Of a DNA stretch of 64,000 nucleotides, positions 29,052 to 37,893 are shown piece after piece (the first letter of the stretch is position 1; each line of letters starts with the position of its first letter). Where the stretch lies: assembly GCA_023511455.1 (NCBI GenBank), contig JAIMBJ010000005.1, positions 121,452 through 185,451 on the forward strand. The letters run 5' to 3'. The position numbers and the translations under genes were made by a program. The stretch comes from Bacillota bacterium (GTDB lineage: Bacteria > Armatimonadota > HRBIN16). Under the pieces are notes generated by a model, which did no database searches, had not been told where the DNA came from, and saw nothing but the letters and a program-made list of their open reading frames with translations.

Positions 29052-31349
29052 CTATTCTTTCCACAGAGTGGCGGTCAAGAAGACCATAATCTCCGAACTG
29101 CTGCGTTTGGTGTTGGTCTGCTTAAACAGGTAGCCCAGTATCGGTAGGTCTCCCAGCAGGGGCACCTTCTGCACCAGCTTCAGGTCACGCTGGGAGATGA
29201 GCCCTCCGATAACCAGAGTCTCACCGCTGCGCAGACGCACGGCGCTGTCGGCAAATCGGCGCGATACCTGGGGTATCTCACCGCCTACCGGGGTCTTGAG
29301 GAAACCGGTAATCAGACTCACTTCAGGGTGAATCTGCAGGGTGATGTCGCCCTCCGGGTTGGTCTTGGCAACCACGTTGAGCTGGATGCCGACGTTCACC
29401 TTGCCGGTGGTGACGCTGACACCGTTTTGCGTGGACTGCACGCTCTCGATGTAGCGCACCTCATCGCCGATGAATATCTGCGCCTGTTTGGCGTTCAGCA
29501 CCAGCAGCTTGGGGTTCGCCAGCAGACGCGCCTTGTTGTCCTTGAACAGGGCGTCCAGCTTGGCGCTGATGCCGATGGCGTCGCGCGTCAGCCGCCCAAA
29601 CACGATGGTGCCGAAGTTGCCGCGGTCGGGCGGGTTCGGAGTGCTCAGGGTGAAGTTGGCTTTGGTGCTGCTGAAGTCCCACAGCACGCCCAGCGTGTTA
29701 TCTACGTCCGTGCTGACCTCCACCACCTTCGCCTCGATCAGTACCTGCGGCGGCGCGGTGTCGATGCGAGCCAGAGCCTCTTTAGCGCGGTCTACTGCTG
29801 CACGCGGACCCATCAGGATCAGCGTGTTCACCCGCTCATCGACGGAAGCATCTCCTGAACTCCCCTGTCCTTGATTACCGCCTTGCTGTCCACCTCCGCC
29901 CGCGCCGCTACCGCTTTGCAATGCCTGGTCTATGCCTTTCTCGCCCACCGTTCTGCCCGCCGAGTCGCCCAGCGGCGCGGGGGCGAGCAGATTGAAGCCC
30001 GGACGCGGTCCCATGATGATGGTGACCTCTGGAATCAGCTCCGAAACGATGTTGCGCAGGTCGGTAGGTGAGGCGTGTTTGACCGTATAGGTGTCCACGA
30101 CCACATCCTGCTGGGACTGGCTGAGGGTGTTGTCCACCGTTTCGATGAGCTCTGAAGCGGTGCGTACCTCCGCTTCGGTGCCCGACACCAGTGCCACCTT
30201 TGTGCCCGTGCCCTTGCTGGGCTGAGCGCTGGTCAGGTTCCACGAAATCTGTACTCCGGGCGCCTGTTCCTGGATCACCTTGCCGAGGCTGTTGGGGTCG
30301 GCATAGCGGTAGGCGACGATTTGTGTGACCCGCGCCTGTGGCGCAGAGGTCTGCGTGCCGCTGAGCAGGTTCTGTAGCCCTTGCGGAGTCGCCACCACGT
30401 AGGTGTTGCCCAGTTTCGCATAGCGGTAGCCACTCAGACGAGTGATGAGGTCAAGAGCCTCCTCCACACCCACGCCTGCAAGGCTCACGGTGACTGTACC
30501 CTTGACCTCCGGGCTGGTGACGATATTGGTTTGCGTTTGCAGAGACAGCGCCTTCAGCACGTCAGCGATTTCCGCCCCAACGAAGTCCACCGTTACCCGA
30601 GGAGCGGGGCGAGGCGGCGCCGCAGCAACGCGCGTTTCGCCTGCGGGCTTCTGTGGCAGCACGGGTTTGGATTCAGGCAGCTGTGCGACCTGCACTTCGT
30701 TGCCCGATGTCTGCACCGGCTTCTCTACCGGTTTCTCCGGCTGTGCGGGGGCGACGGGTTGCTCGGTGGCTGGTGGCGTCTGTTCAGGCTTTGTCTCGGC
30801 AACGGGTAGCTGTACTGGTTCTTCTCTGGCAGGCTGTGCCAGGCTCGCCACCGGCCTGGGCATCTCCCGTGTGGAGACGCTCTGCGGTTTGGCGATGGCA
30901 GGTGTGACTGGCTTGCTCTCCTGCACAGGGGCGGTGTCCGGCGAGTGCCCGATTTTCCATACCGTAAGCACCAGTGTTCTACCGTCATCTTGCCTGATTA
31001 GCTGTGCTGGTCGCCTTTCGCTGGTAGCCACCCAGATGCGCGTGATGGGCGGGCGAGCCTTATACCATCCGTAGCGTGCCCAGAGGATGCCGCCACTGCG
31101 CACACGCTCGATTTTGGCTTTGCCTATCAGCCCGGCAGGTACGTCCACATACACCCATCCTCGCTTGCCGTAGAACTGTAGTGTGGGCGGAGCAACGGGT
31201 GCGCTCAGCCGCATAATCACCTGAAAGCAGGTGTCGGTCTGGTTGAAATGTACCTGTACGCTTTTGCTGTTGGGGGCGCCATGCACCAGCGCAGACGCTC
31301 CCACCATAAACAGCAGTGCTACAGACAAGAGGGAATATCTACTTCGCAT
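29052..31349 (-). CDS. pilQ: type IV pilus secretin PilQ
   Basis: Outer-membrane secretin channel through which the pilus passes. It is 765 aa: a signal peptide (MRSRYSLLSVALLFMVGASA), an AMIN domain (about 30-130), a long Pro/Glu/Val-rich linker (about 145-250), an STN-like N0 domain (ADVLKALSLQTQTNIVTSPE), two N domains, and the secretin core with VDNTLGVLWDFSS, LANPKLLVLNAKQAQIFIGDE and VPLLGDLPILGYLFK. A Gly/Gln-rich insertion near residue 490 lies in a flexible loop. The start overlaps the end of the preceding gene by 11 bp. Confidence 0.95.
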   Translation of the reverse strand: MRSRYSLLSVALLFMVGASALVHGAPNSKSVQVHFNQTDTCFQVIMRLSAPVAPPTLQFYGKRGWVYVDVPAGLIGKAKIERVRSGGILWARYGWYKARPPITRIWVATSERRPAQLIRQDDGRTLVLTVWKIGHSPDTAPVQESKPVTPAIAKPQSVSTREMPRPVASLAQPAREEPVQLPVAETKPEQTPPATEQPVAPAQPEKPVEKPVQTSGNEVQVAQLPESKPVLPQKPAGETRVAAAPPRPAPRVTVDFVGAEIADVLKALSLQTQTNIVTSPEVKGTVTVSLAGVGVEEALDLITRLSGYRYAKLGNTYVVATPQGLQNLLSGTQTSAPQARVTQIVAYRYADPNSLGKVIQEQAPGVQISWNLTSAQPSKGTGTKVALVSGTEAEVRTASELIETVDNTLSQSQQDVVVDTYTVKHASPTDLRNIVSELIPEVTIIMGPRPGFNLLAPAPLGDSAGRTVGEKGIDQALQSGSGAGGGGQQGGNQGQGSSGDASVDERVNTLILMGPRAAVDRAKEALARIDTAPPQVLIEAKVVEVSTDVDNTLGVLWDFSSTKANFTLSTPNPPDRGNFGTIVFGRLTRDAIGISAKLDALFKDNKARLLANPKLLVLNAKQAQIFIGDEVRYIESVQSTQNGVSVTTGKVNVGIQLNVVAKTNPEGDITLQIHPEVSLITGFLKTPVGGEIPQVSRRFADSAVRLRSGETLVIGGLISQRDLKLVQKVPLLGDLPILGYLFKQTNTKRSSSEIMVFLTATLWKE

Positions 31350-31965
31350 TCGGATTACCTCCCGGACGCAATGTTACGGTTTTGCCGTCCTTTTCCAGAA
31401 CGATTCCTTCGCGTGACACCGTGCGTAGCACATAGCCACCCTCCAGCTGGTATCCGGGCTGCACGATGCGCTGGTTGCCGCCTTCCGAGCGCAGTATCGC
31501 CACAGGATACTCACCCACCACCACACCGGTCACCGTGATGTTCGGTTCCGCTTCGGGTTGTGATGCGGGGGGGGACTGGCTGTCTGCAGACGATGGCGCG
31601 CCCACTGTGCCACCCGAAACGGGCATGACCGGCATGGGGGGTAGCGCACTGACGTTGGGTGCGGAAGCCACCCGTGTCGGCGTCTGCCGTAAGGCTTGCA
31701 CCCGGTTCTGCCTCAGGTTGTCAAACTGAGGCGGCACCACAAAGGGATCGCGGGCAGGCTCAGACGTGTTGAGCCAGGCTGGCGCAGTTGTCTGTGGTTC
31801 CACGTCCTTTGCCTGTTGCTCCGTAGTGGTCGCGGATGCGCTCTTCGTGCTGGCGCCGGTCGCTCCGGTGAAAAACAGCTGGTAGGCGGCATAGCCAATG
31901 GCTGCCAGGAAAAGAATGCCCAGCACGGCGACCTGTTGCATCTGTTTGCGGTCCAGTTTCTTCAT
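31339..31965 (-). CDS. PilP-like pilus assembly protein
   Basis: A 208-aa bitopic protein occupying the pilP position between pilO and pilQ. It has one hydrophobic helix at about 12-32 and a low-complexity region rich in Thr/Ser/Pro. The C-terminal beta domain (ITVTGVVVGEYPVAILRSEG, YVLRTVSREGIVLEKDGKT) resembles PilP/GspC homology regions that contact the secretin. It lacks the lipobox of classical PilP. The start overlaps the pilO stop as ATGA. Function is assigned mainly from operon position. Confidence 0.7.
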   Translation of the reverse strand: MKKLDRKQMQQVAVLGILFLAAIGYAAYQLFFTGATGASTKSASATTTEQQAKDVEPQTTAPAWLNTSEPARDPFVVPPQFDNLRQNRVQALRQTPTRVASAPNVSALPPMPVMPVSGGTVGAPSSADSQSPPASQPEAEPNITVTGVVVGEYPVAILRSEGGNQRIVQPGYQLEGGYVLRTVSREGIVLEKDGKTVTLRPGGNPNAK

Positions 31966-32600
31966 GGCTGAGCACCTCCTTCCGGGGTACGGAAGATGAA
32001 GGCGGTTAGCGTGAACTGCGCCTCCACTTCAAAGGGGTCTGTGGGCTCCTTGCGCTGGCGCGGTCGAAACTGCACCCGGTCCACCGCCAGGATTTTGGGG
32101 AAGCGGGTCAGGTCTTCGGTGAAACGCATGACGTCCCAGAACTGACCCCGTACCGAGACATCGATAACCTGTCTTTCATAGGGCTCAGCAGGCTTCTGCT
32201 TCTCCTCTTTTTCCTGTTCATCGCCTTCCTGCTGGGCTTTTGCCTGCGGTTGCGCACTGGATGGGCGTACCGACAGCACTGTCAGGCGTCGGGATTTCGC
32301 GCTGGTTTCCAGCTGCTTCAGCAGGGTGGGGATATAGGCGCGCTCGCTAACCGATAGCTCGAGGTGCTTCAGCTTCTGCAAGACACTCTGATACTGCTGC
32401 TGCGTCTGGTCGAGGCGCTGAGCAATGGTTTTGCCCTCCTCCACCTGCTTCTCCGCTGCCTGTACACGCGCTTGCAGGTCGGTGTAGCCGGTGTACTGCC
32501 AGTAAATGGCTCCCGCACCCAGCAGCAGCACCGCTATGCAGATAGTGACCAGACCGCGCAGTACTGCGGTACCATCGGAGTTACGAACTGCCAGCTTCAT
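31962..32600 (-). CDS. pilO: type IV pilus alignment protein PilO
   Basis: A 212-aa inner-membrane protein with one helix (about 12-34), a coiled coil (residues 40-90) and a periplasmic ferredoxin-like domain with PYERQVIDVSVRGQFWDVMRFTEDL (two stretches) that is diagnostic for PilO. A low-complexity Glu/Lys/Gln stretch (QQEGDEQEKEEKQKPAE) interrupts the beginning of the domain. It forms the alignment complex with PilM, PilN and PilP. It overlaps pilN by 20 bp. Confidence 0.88.
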   Translation of the reverse strand: MKLAVRNSDGTAVLRGLVTICIAVLLLGAGAIYWQYTGYTDLQARVQAAEKQVEEGKTIAQRLDQTQQQYQSVLQKLKHLELSVSERAYIPTLLKQLETSAKSRRLTVLSVRPSSAQPQAKAQQEGDEQEKEEKQKPAEPYERQVIDVSVRGQFWDVMRFTEDLTRFPKILAVDRVQFRPRQRKEPTDPFEVEAQFTLTAFIFRTPEGGAQP

Positions 32601-33186
32601 CCTTGCCCTCCTTCTCTTCGGGCGTCTGCATGCGCGCTGCCACCTCGAAGTCTACCGTCTCGAAGTTGTTGTAGCTGCGCTGCTGTGTGTAGTGCAGTTC
32701 CACCTTTTCGAAGGTGGGAATGGTGTTCAAGCGCAGCATCATCTCACCGACCTGTTGTTGGGTAAGGGTAGAACCGGTGAGAGTGATCAATGTAGTCTGT
32801 TTTTTCTTCTCGCTATCCTGCGCCTGAGAGCTGGTAATGCCGGTGAGCCACACATCCGCAGGCAGGCATCGGGCGATACCGTTGATGGTGGCATACCAGC
32901 GCTCGGTATGCTGCTGTGCCTCGCTGAGGGTGCGCAGTTTGGGCATCAACGCCTGTGTGTCGCGCTCGGTTTTGGCAATCAGCTCCAGGGTGGGTTGGAG
33001 CTTCTTGATTTCCTGTTGGGCGCGGTGCAGGCGTGCCTGCAGAGACATATTACTCATGCCCAGGAAAGAGAACACCCCCGCGAGCACTCCGACCTCTGTA
33101 AGCAGGACGGCGAGCAACTGTTTGCGACGCCGGATCAACCTCGCCTGTTGCTCTCTGCGCTCCGATATCATGTTGATAAACGGCAT
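32581..33186 (-). CDS. pilN: type IV pilus assembly protein PilN
   Basis: A 201-aa bitopic membrane protein. The short cytosolic N-terminus MPFINMISERREQQARLIRR contains the PilM-binding type motif (INMI, compare INLLP), then a helix at about 28-46, a coiled coil and a periplasmic domain (WLTGITSSQAQDSEKKKQTT, TLTGSTLTQQQVGEMM). The tail is Lys/Glu/Gly-rich. Start ATG at 33186, 26 bp after pilM. Confidence 0.88.
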   Translation of the reverse strand: MPFINMISERREQQARLIRRRKQLLAVLLTEVGVLAGVFSFLGMSNMSLQARLHRAQQEIKKLQPTLELIAKTERDTQALMPKLRTLSEAQQHTERWYATINGIARCLPADVWLTGITSSQAQDSEKKKQTTLITLTGSTLTQQQVGEMMLRLNTIPTFEKVELHYTQQRSYNNFETVDFEVAARMQTPEEKEGKDEAGSS

Positions 33187-33212
33187 GCCGGTACCTCCTC
33201 TCCCTGTGCGAT

Positions 33213-34433
33213 TCAGGCGGCATGACGCTGCCGTTCGGCGAACGCCTCACGCACTGCCAGTCCTACCGCGATTCCCAGCACAGGGGTAAACATTTGTAAC
33301 GCTTCGGCGGAGATATGCGCGGTATCAAAGTCGGGGTTGTTGAACGGGTCGCCTGGCTCGACCTCCAAGCCCAACCGTGCCGAAGCATACTCCGCGAACC
33401 CCCCGAGGCGAGAGCTGCCCCCGGTGATGACCAGGCTGCCGACCTGCCCTTGAGGGCTGCCCTCCGGAAATTGGGACTGATAGTAGTGTAGCGAGCGGCG
33501 TATCTCGCGCAGCAGCTCATCAACATGCCCCTGTAGAGCCTTCAGTACCGCTTCGTCCTGACTGCTCGCGCTCTCTGAACCGCTTTCGCCCTCCTCTGCG
33601 GACACCGGGGCACGTGAGCGAGTGCTGCGACGCTTCAGCAGTTGCCGGAAGTCTACAGTGTGCTTGAACTTTTCCGCTTCCGACCAGCTGCAGTGCAACG
33701 TTGCCTGCACTGTTTGCGTGAAGGCGTCACCCGCAATCGGGATGTTGCGTGTCAGGAAGAAGCCCTCGCTTGAAACGATATACAGGTTGGTGCATGAGGC
33801 ACCGATATCCACAAGGGCAACGGGGCGCTCCTGCAGCTTTTCCAGTGCCACCCTGTTGATTTCGAACAAGGCGCGGAAGAGCGCGAACGCTTCCACCTCG
33901 ATAGCCAGCGCTTCCAGTCCCGCCAGCTCCAGGGTGCGAATCTGCGCATCCACCATCTCGCGCGGGGCGACCACCAGCAACACCTGCATTTGCTTCTCCG
34001 CATTTTCCGGCTGTTCGCCTTCGGCTGGAGCGTGTTCTACGTCACCGAGGATTTCAAAGCCAATATAGCTGTCCTCGATGGAGGTAGAGACGTACTTACT
34101 TGCCTCATAGCGAATGGTTTTGCGTAGCATTGCCTCTGTCATTTTGGGCAGGGTGACCTGTCTGACGATGACCGGCGCGCCGGCAATGGCGGTGACTGCT
34201 GCGGAGGCTCGGAATGCATTATCGCGCAGAAGCCGTTTGATGGCATCTGCAACCTCCTCCGGCTGCACGATAACACCGTCGCGAATCGTGTCCGGTGGAG
34301 TAGGGTACTGCGCAACCTGCACCAGTCGCCAGCCTGTACGAGTAGGCTCCACCTGGGCCGCCTTAATGGTGTAGCTGCCCAGGTCCAGCCCGATGATGCC
34401 CTGCTTGTTGAAGACTCCCTTCCAACGAGCCAT
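33213..34433 (-). CDS. pilM: type IV pilus assembly ATPase-like protein PilM
   Basis: Cytosolic actin-like protein that binds PilN and links the pilus platform to the motors. It is 406 aa. It begins IIGLDLGSYTIKAAQVEPT, the phosphate-1 loop of the actin superfamily, then AAVTAIAGAPVIVRQVTLPKM and the second phosphate loop VALVDIGASCTNLYIVS. The adenosine loop is LVITGGSSRLGGFAEYASA. A charged, Ser/Arg-rich insertion of about 40 residues occurs near residue 300. I set the start at the ATG at 34433, after GAGGGGGC; the open frame extends another 93 bp with no family match. First gene of the pilus operon. Confidence 0.93.
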   Translation of the reverse strand: MARWKGVFNKQGIIGLDLGSYTIKAAQVEPTRTGWRLVQVAQYPTPPDTIRDGVIVQPEEVADAIKRLLRDNAFRASAAVTAIAGAPVIVRQVTLPKMTEAMLRKTIRYEASKYVSTSIEDSYIGFEILGDVEHAPAEGEQPENAEKQMQVLLVVAPREMVDAQIRTLELAGLEALAIEVEAFALFRALFEINRVALEKLQERPVALVDIGASCTNLYIVSSEGFFLTRNIPIAGDAFTQTVQATLHCSWSEAEKFKHTVDFRQLLKRRSTRSRAPVSAEEGESGSESASSQDEAVLKALQGHVDELLREIRRSLHYYQSQFPEGSPQGQVGSLVITGGSSRLGGFAEYASARLGLEVEPGDPFNNPDFDTAHISAEALQMFTPVLGIAVGLAVREAFAERQRHAA

Positions 34434-34657
34434 TGGCTGCCCCCTCTTATACCCCAGACCGGCAGGCGGCTGGGGGCGTGTGAGGAATCCTTCCACGTGG
34501 AAACCAGTGCACAGGATGTCCCTCATGCTGAATTATCGTGAAACCGGTAAAAAAACTGGAGGGTAACGTGAAACTGTAACCCTGGAAGAAAACTGGGGAG
34601 GCTCATTTTGCGCAGGATGAAGCCTGCGGTTACATGGAGGCTCGAGGCAATGAATAT
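34434..34657. other. intergenic region upstream of pilM, no gene found
   Basis: Non-coding leader of the pilus operon together with the two repeat copies further upstream. I find no convincing -35/-10 pair or sigma-54 site; two GAAAC-TG repeats (CGTGAAACCGGTAAAA and CGTGAAACTGTAACC) are visible near 34539-34583. Confidence 0.4.
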
Positions 34658-34751
34658 ACCCCTCTCCCACCGCGTGGGAGAGGGGCAGGGGGTGAGGGCA
34701 AACAATAACCCCTCTCCCACCGCGTGGGAGAGGGGCAGGGGGTGAGGGCAA
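34658..34751. repeat. two tandem copies of a 44-bp hairpin repeat
   Basis: Copies at 34658-34701 and 34708-34751 are identical. Each has the palindrome CCCCTCTCCCAC-CG-CGTGGGAGAGGGG followed by CAGGGGGTGAGGGCAA. A variant lies at 63597-63639. In both places the repeat touches the stop codon of a minus-strand gene, and on the minus strand the hairpin is followed by a T-rich stretch, so it may act as a terminator. Confidence 0.75.
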
Positions 34752-34752
34752 C

Positions 34753-35571
34753 TCAGCTCATCACACGCATGTCTATCACTGCCGTTAAGCCCACGCCGTC
34801 CACACGGCGCAGCTTCAGCGGGTTCAGGTCGTCAGTGGGGATGAGTATCTTCACGCGGAACATGCCGTTCGAGAAGAGGTCCTCATACTGCCACACGCCG
34901 GCGACTTTGTCCACATCGGCATAGGCTCCCGACACCTGCGCACCGCCGATATAGGCGTTCTCGCCCAGCGTCGCCATCGGGATGACCTTGGTAAACTCTT
35001 CCGCGCCTTTGCGCATGCTCAGCTTGTTGATGACCTCGTTCAGCTGGTTGCCCGCGTTTTTGACCGCCACCGCCACCGCCGCCGCGGCGATGACCTCCTT
35101 GCCACCTAATCCCTTCGGGTGGGTCACTTTGAAACCGCCCTCCAGCGCCACGTCAATCAATGCGGAGATGCCGACCTTCTCCACCCGACGCAAACCGGTA
35201 AGGCTGTCGCTGGGAACCAGCACCTTGATGCGGAACCTGTCCAGCGATTCTTCAATCTGGAACACCGCCTGCACCTTGTTCACCGCCTCTTTGGGACCCA
35301 TCACCTGCGCCGCGCCCACGTAGCCCTTGTCGCCGATGCTCAGGATGGGTACCACTTTGGTCGCCTGATGGATGGGCACATTCCGGCGGATGGTAATCTC
35401 ATTGATGAACTTGTCCAGCGCTCTGGCGTTCTGCTTCACCAGATAGCCGATACCCACCAGCTTCACACCACCGCGCAGAATCTTGCCCAGATCTTGCGCC
35501 CGACTCAGTTCCGTCGCACTGGCCGTCCACACCAGCGCCATCACCAGCGCGAGCCAAATCGTCCTTCTCAT
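34753..35571 (-). CDS. secreted protein of unknown function with an internal duplication
   Basis: A 272-aa protein that I do not recognise. A signal peptide (about 1-25: MRRTIWLALVMALVWTASA) is followed by two related units of about 105 residues (about 35-145 and 160-270). They align over TKVVPILSIGDKGYVGAAQV and TKVIPMATLGENAYIGGAQV, then FRIKVLVPSDSLTG and FRVKILIPTDDLNP, and finally RVEKVGISALIDVAL and RVDGVGLTAVIDMRV. Each unit starts with a helix. The gene starts 14 bp after sucD with AGGAGGTG, so it is cotranscribed with sucCD; no functional link to the TCA cycle is evident. The 3' end abuts the hairpin repeats. Confidence 0.85.
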   Translation of the reverse strand: MRRTIWLALVMALVWTASATELSRAQDLGKILRGGVKLVGIGYLVKQNARALDKFINEITIRRNVPIHQATKVVPILSIGDKGYVGAAQVMGPKEAVNKVQAVFQIEESLDRFRIKVLVPSDSLTGLRRVEKVGISALIDVALEGGFKVTHPKGLGGKEVIAAAAVAVAVKNAGNQLNEVINKLSMRKGAEEFTKVIPMATLGENAYIGGAQVSGAYADVDKVAGVWQYEDLFSNGMFRVKILIPTDDLNPLKLRRVDGVGLTAVIDMRVMS

Positions 35572-35585
35572 CGGAACACCTCCTG

Positions 35586-36461
35586 TCAGGTTCGGCGTCC
35601 CAGTGCCTGTTTGACCAGTTCAGGTATCTCGTAGAGCGCGTCCGCTACCGGTACGCCCGCCGCGCGCAGGGCGTCGACTTTCGCCTGTGGCGTTCCCGTG
35701 CGCCCCGAGATAATCGCTCCTGCGTGCCCCATGCGCTTGCCCGGCGGCGCAGTGCGCCCGGAGATGAAGCCGACCACCGGCTTGCGCATCGTGCGGATAT
35801 ACTCCGCTGCAATCTCCTCATCCGAGCCGCCGATTTCACCCACCAGCACAATTGCCTGCGTCTCGGCGTCGGCTTCAAACAGCGGGAGCAGGTCTGCAAA
35901 CGTGCTACCCAGCACCGGGTCACCGCCTATTCCAATACAGGTAGACTGTCCCAGCCCCGATTTTGTTAGCAAGTCCACGATTTCGTAGGTGAGCGTGCCG
36001 CTACGCGAGATTAAGCCCACGGGCCCGGGCGTGAAGATATTGCCCGGCATGATACCGATTTTACATTGCCCAGCAGTCATGATGCCCGGACAGTTGGGAC
36101 CGATAAGGCGCACGCCTTTTTGACGCACCAGTGCGACCGTTTTCACCATATCCTGCACGGGGATGCCCTCGGTGATGCACACGACGAGACGCACGCCTGC
36201 GTCCGCAGCCTCCAGCACCGCATCCGCTGCGAAGGGTGCCGGCACGAAAACAACCGAAGCGTCGGCTCCGGTCGCCGCTACCGCCTGCTTCACGGTATCG
36301 AATACCGGCACGCCCAGCACCTCCTGACCACCCTTGCCCGGCGTCACCCCTGCTACTACCTGCGTGCCGTACTCCAGCATCTGTCGCGTGTGGAACTCGC
36401 CTTCGCGTCCGGTGATACCCTGCACCAGCACGCGCGTGTTTTGATCGATCAGCACCGCCAT
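35586..36461 (-). CDS. sucD: succinyl-CoA synthetase alpha subunit
   Basis: Catalytic alpha subunit that carries the phosphohistidine intermediate in succinyl-CoA to succinate conversion, yielding ATP or GTP. It is 291 aa. It has the CoA-binding Rossmann start [23 protein letters not shown] (two stretches), the segment [19 protein letters not shown], and the active histidine in [14 protein letters not shown]. Its ATG overlaps the sucC stop by one base (TGATG), so the subunits are translationally coupled. Confidence 0.97.
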   Translation of the reverse strand: MAVLIDQNTRVLVQGITGREGEFHTRQMLEYGTQVVAGVTPGKGGQEVLGVPVFDTVKQAVAATGADASVVFVPAPFAADAVLEAADAGVRLVVCITEGIPVQDMVKTVALVRQKGVRLIGPNCPGIMTAGQCKIGIMPGNIFTPGPVGLISRSGTLTYEIVDLLTKSGLGQSTCIGIGGDPVLGSTFADLLPLFEADAETQAIVLVGEIGGSDEEIAAEYIRTMRKPVVGFISGRTAPPGKRMGHAGAIISGRTGTPQAKVDALRAAGVPVADALYEIPELVKQALGRRT

Positions 36462-37609
36462 CAGCGCGTTACCTCCACAATCTTCCGAGCCGCCTCCTGC
36501 ATGGTCACGGCGGGGATGAGGTCGGTTCCCTGCAGTAGCGCCAGCCCTTCCTCCGCCCGCGTGCCCGCCAGCCGGATGACGATAGGCACCTTTACCTGCA
36601 GGCTCTGGATGCCCTCGATGATGCCTTTTGCCACCTCGTCGCCGCGCGTGATGCCCCCGAACACGTTGAACAACACGCCCTTGACGTTGGGGTCCATCAG
36701 CACAATCTCGAGCGCGTTGCGCACAAGGTCTGCCTTCGCGCCGCCGCCGATGTCCAGAAAATTCGCCGGTTTGCCTCCCGCGCGGCTTACCTCGTCCAGC
36801 GTGCCCATCACCAGGCCCGCACCGTTGCCGATGATGCCGATGTCGCCGCCCAACCGCACGTACTGGATGCCCCGTCGGTGCGCCTCCGCCTCGATGGGGT
36901 CTTCGTGGCTCTCCTCGCGATACTCGTTGAACTCGGGATGGCGGAACAGGGCGTTATCGTCGATGTTCAGTTTGGCATCGGCGGCAAGGCACTGTCCATC
37001 CTGCGTCAGCACAAAGGGGTTGATTTCCGCCAGAGAGGCATCGCTTCCCACATAGGCTTTGAAAAGCGCAAGGAGGAACTTTGTCGCTGTGGGAACCGCC
37101 TCCCGCGCGATGCCTGCCTCATACAGCGCCTGCCGCGCCTGATAGGGCATTAACCCCTGCCAGGGCTCTACCCACACCTTGACGATGGCTTCGGGATGTT
37201 CCTCTGCCACCTGCTCGATGTCCATCCCGCCCATCGCGCTGACCATCACCACGTCGCGCTGCCGCGCACGGTCTAAAGTGATTCCCAGATAGTACTCCTG
37301 CGCGATGGAGATGGCTTCTTCAATCAGCACCTTTTCGACCAACACCCCCTGTGGCGCCTGAGGAGTGACCAGTCGCGACCCTATAAGGTCTCGCGCGTGT
37401 TGCTCTGCCTGTTCGGGGGTGTCTGCCAGTCGAATGCCCCCTGCTTTGCCGCGTCCGCCCGCGTGAACCTGTGCCTTCACCACCACGCGCCCACCCAGCT
37501 CCTGCGCGATGGTTCGCGCCTCTTCGGGAGTGGACGCCACGCGCCCGCGTGGCACGGTCATGCCATAGCGCGCCAGTACCTCTTTAGCCTGATACTCATG
37601 GATTTTCAC
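36461..37609 (-). CDS. sucC: succinyl-CoA synthetase beta subunit
   Basis: Beta subunit of succinyl-CoA synthetase with the ATP-grasp nucleotide site. It is 382 aa. It starts [22 protein letters not shown], shows [20 protein letters not shown] and [20 protein letters not shown], and ends in the CoA-ligase flavodoxin-like domain with [16 protein letters not shown]. The start is the GTG at 37609 with GGAGG nine bases upstream; the frame's extension to 37816 runs antisense through a tRNA gene and is not real. Cotranscribed with sucD. Confidence 0.97.
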   Translation of the reverse strand: MKIHEYQAKEVLARYGMTVPRGRVASTPEEARTIAQELGGRVVVKAQVHAGGRGKAGGIRLADTPEQAEQHARDLIGSRLVTPQAPQGVLVEKVLIEEAISIAQEYYLGITLDRARQRDVVMVSAMGGMDIEQVAEEHPEAIVKVWVEPWQGLMPYQARQALYEAGIAREAVPTATKFLLALFKAYVGSDASLAEINPFVLTQDGQCLAADAKLNIDDNALFRHPEFNEYREESHEDPIEAEAHRRGIQYVRLGGDIGIIGNGAGLVMGTLDEVSRAGGKPANFLDIGGGAKADLVRNALEIVLMDPNVKGVLFNVFGGITRGDEVAKGIIEGIQSLQVKVPIVIRLAGTRAEEGLALLQGTDLIPAVTMQEAARKIVEVTR

Positions 37610-37701
37610 ACCGGATGTCCTCCCTGCGCTACAAGTTCCTCGCGTATTTGGTAATTTATCGAGACAAACGGGTTCTCCTGCCGGATACCTTTTTCTCTCC
37701 C

Positions 37702-37730
37702 TTGACAAGGTGGCTGTAACGGGGCATAAT
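37702..37730 (+). promoter_or_regulatory. promoter of tRNA-Gln(UUG)
   Basis: Perfect TTGACA at 37702-37707 and CATAAT at 37725-37730 with a 17-bp spacer, ending 11 bp before the mature tRNA 5' end. Confidence 0.7.
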
Positions 37731-37741
37731 ATTATCGGTGC

Positions 37742-37815
37742 TGCCCGGTCGTCTAATGGCAGGACAGCGGCCTTTGGAGCCGTTAGTGGTGGTTCGAATC
37801 CATCCCGGGCAGCCA
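37742..37815 (+). tRNA. tRNA-Gln (anticodon UUG)
   Basis: A 74-nt cloverleaf. Acceptor arms TGCCCGG and CCGGGCA, discriminator G and an encoded CCA. Anticodon loop CTTTGGA with anticodon TTG, T-loop GGTTCGAATCC. The U1-A72 pair is a known identity feature of bacterial tRNA-Gln. It has its own promoter and is divergent from sucC. Confidence 0.96.
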
Positions 37816-37893
37816 ATTTGTGTTATTGACCCCCAGCAGGAAGCGCTACGCTACGCGGCGGAGGCACTTCAGGAGCGTGAGCTGCAGGCAGGC

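Noticed and set aside
37610..37816. N-terminal extension of the sucC frame (MAARDGFEPP...)
   Set aside because: It is the antisense translation of the tRNA-Gln gene at 37742-37815. The GTG at 37609 with GGAGG gives the normal SucC start.
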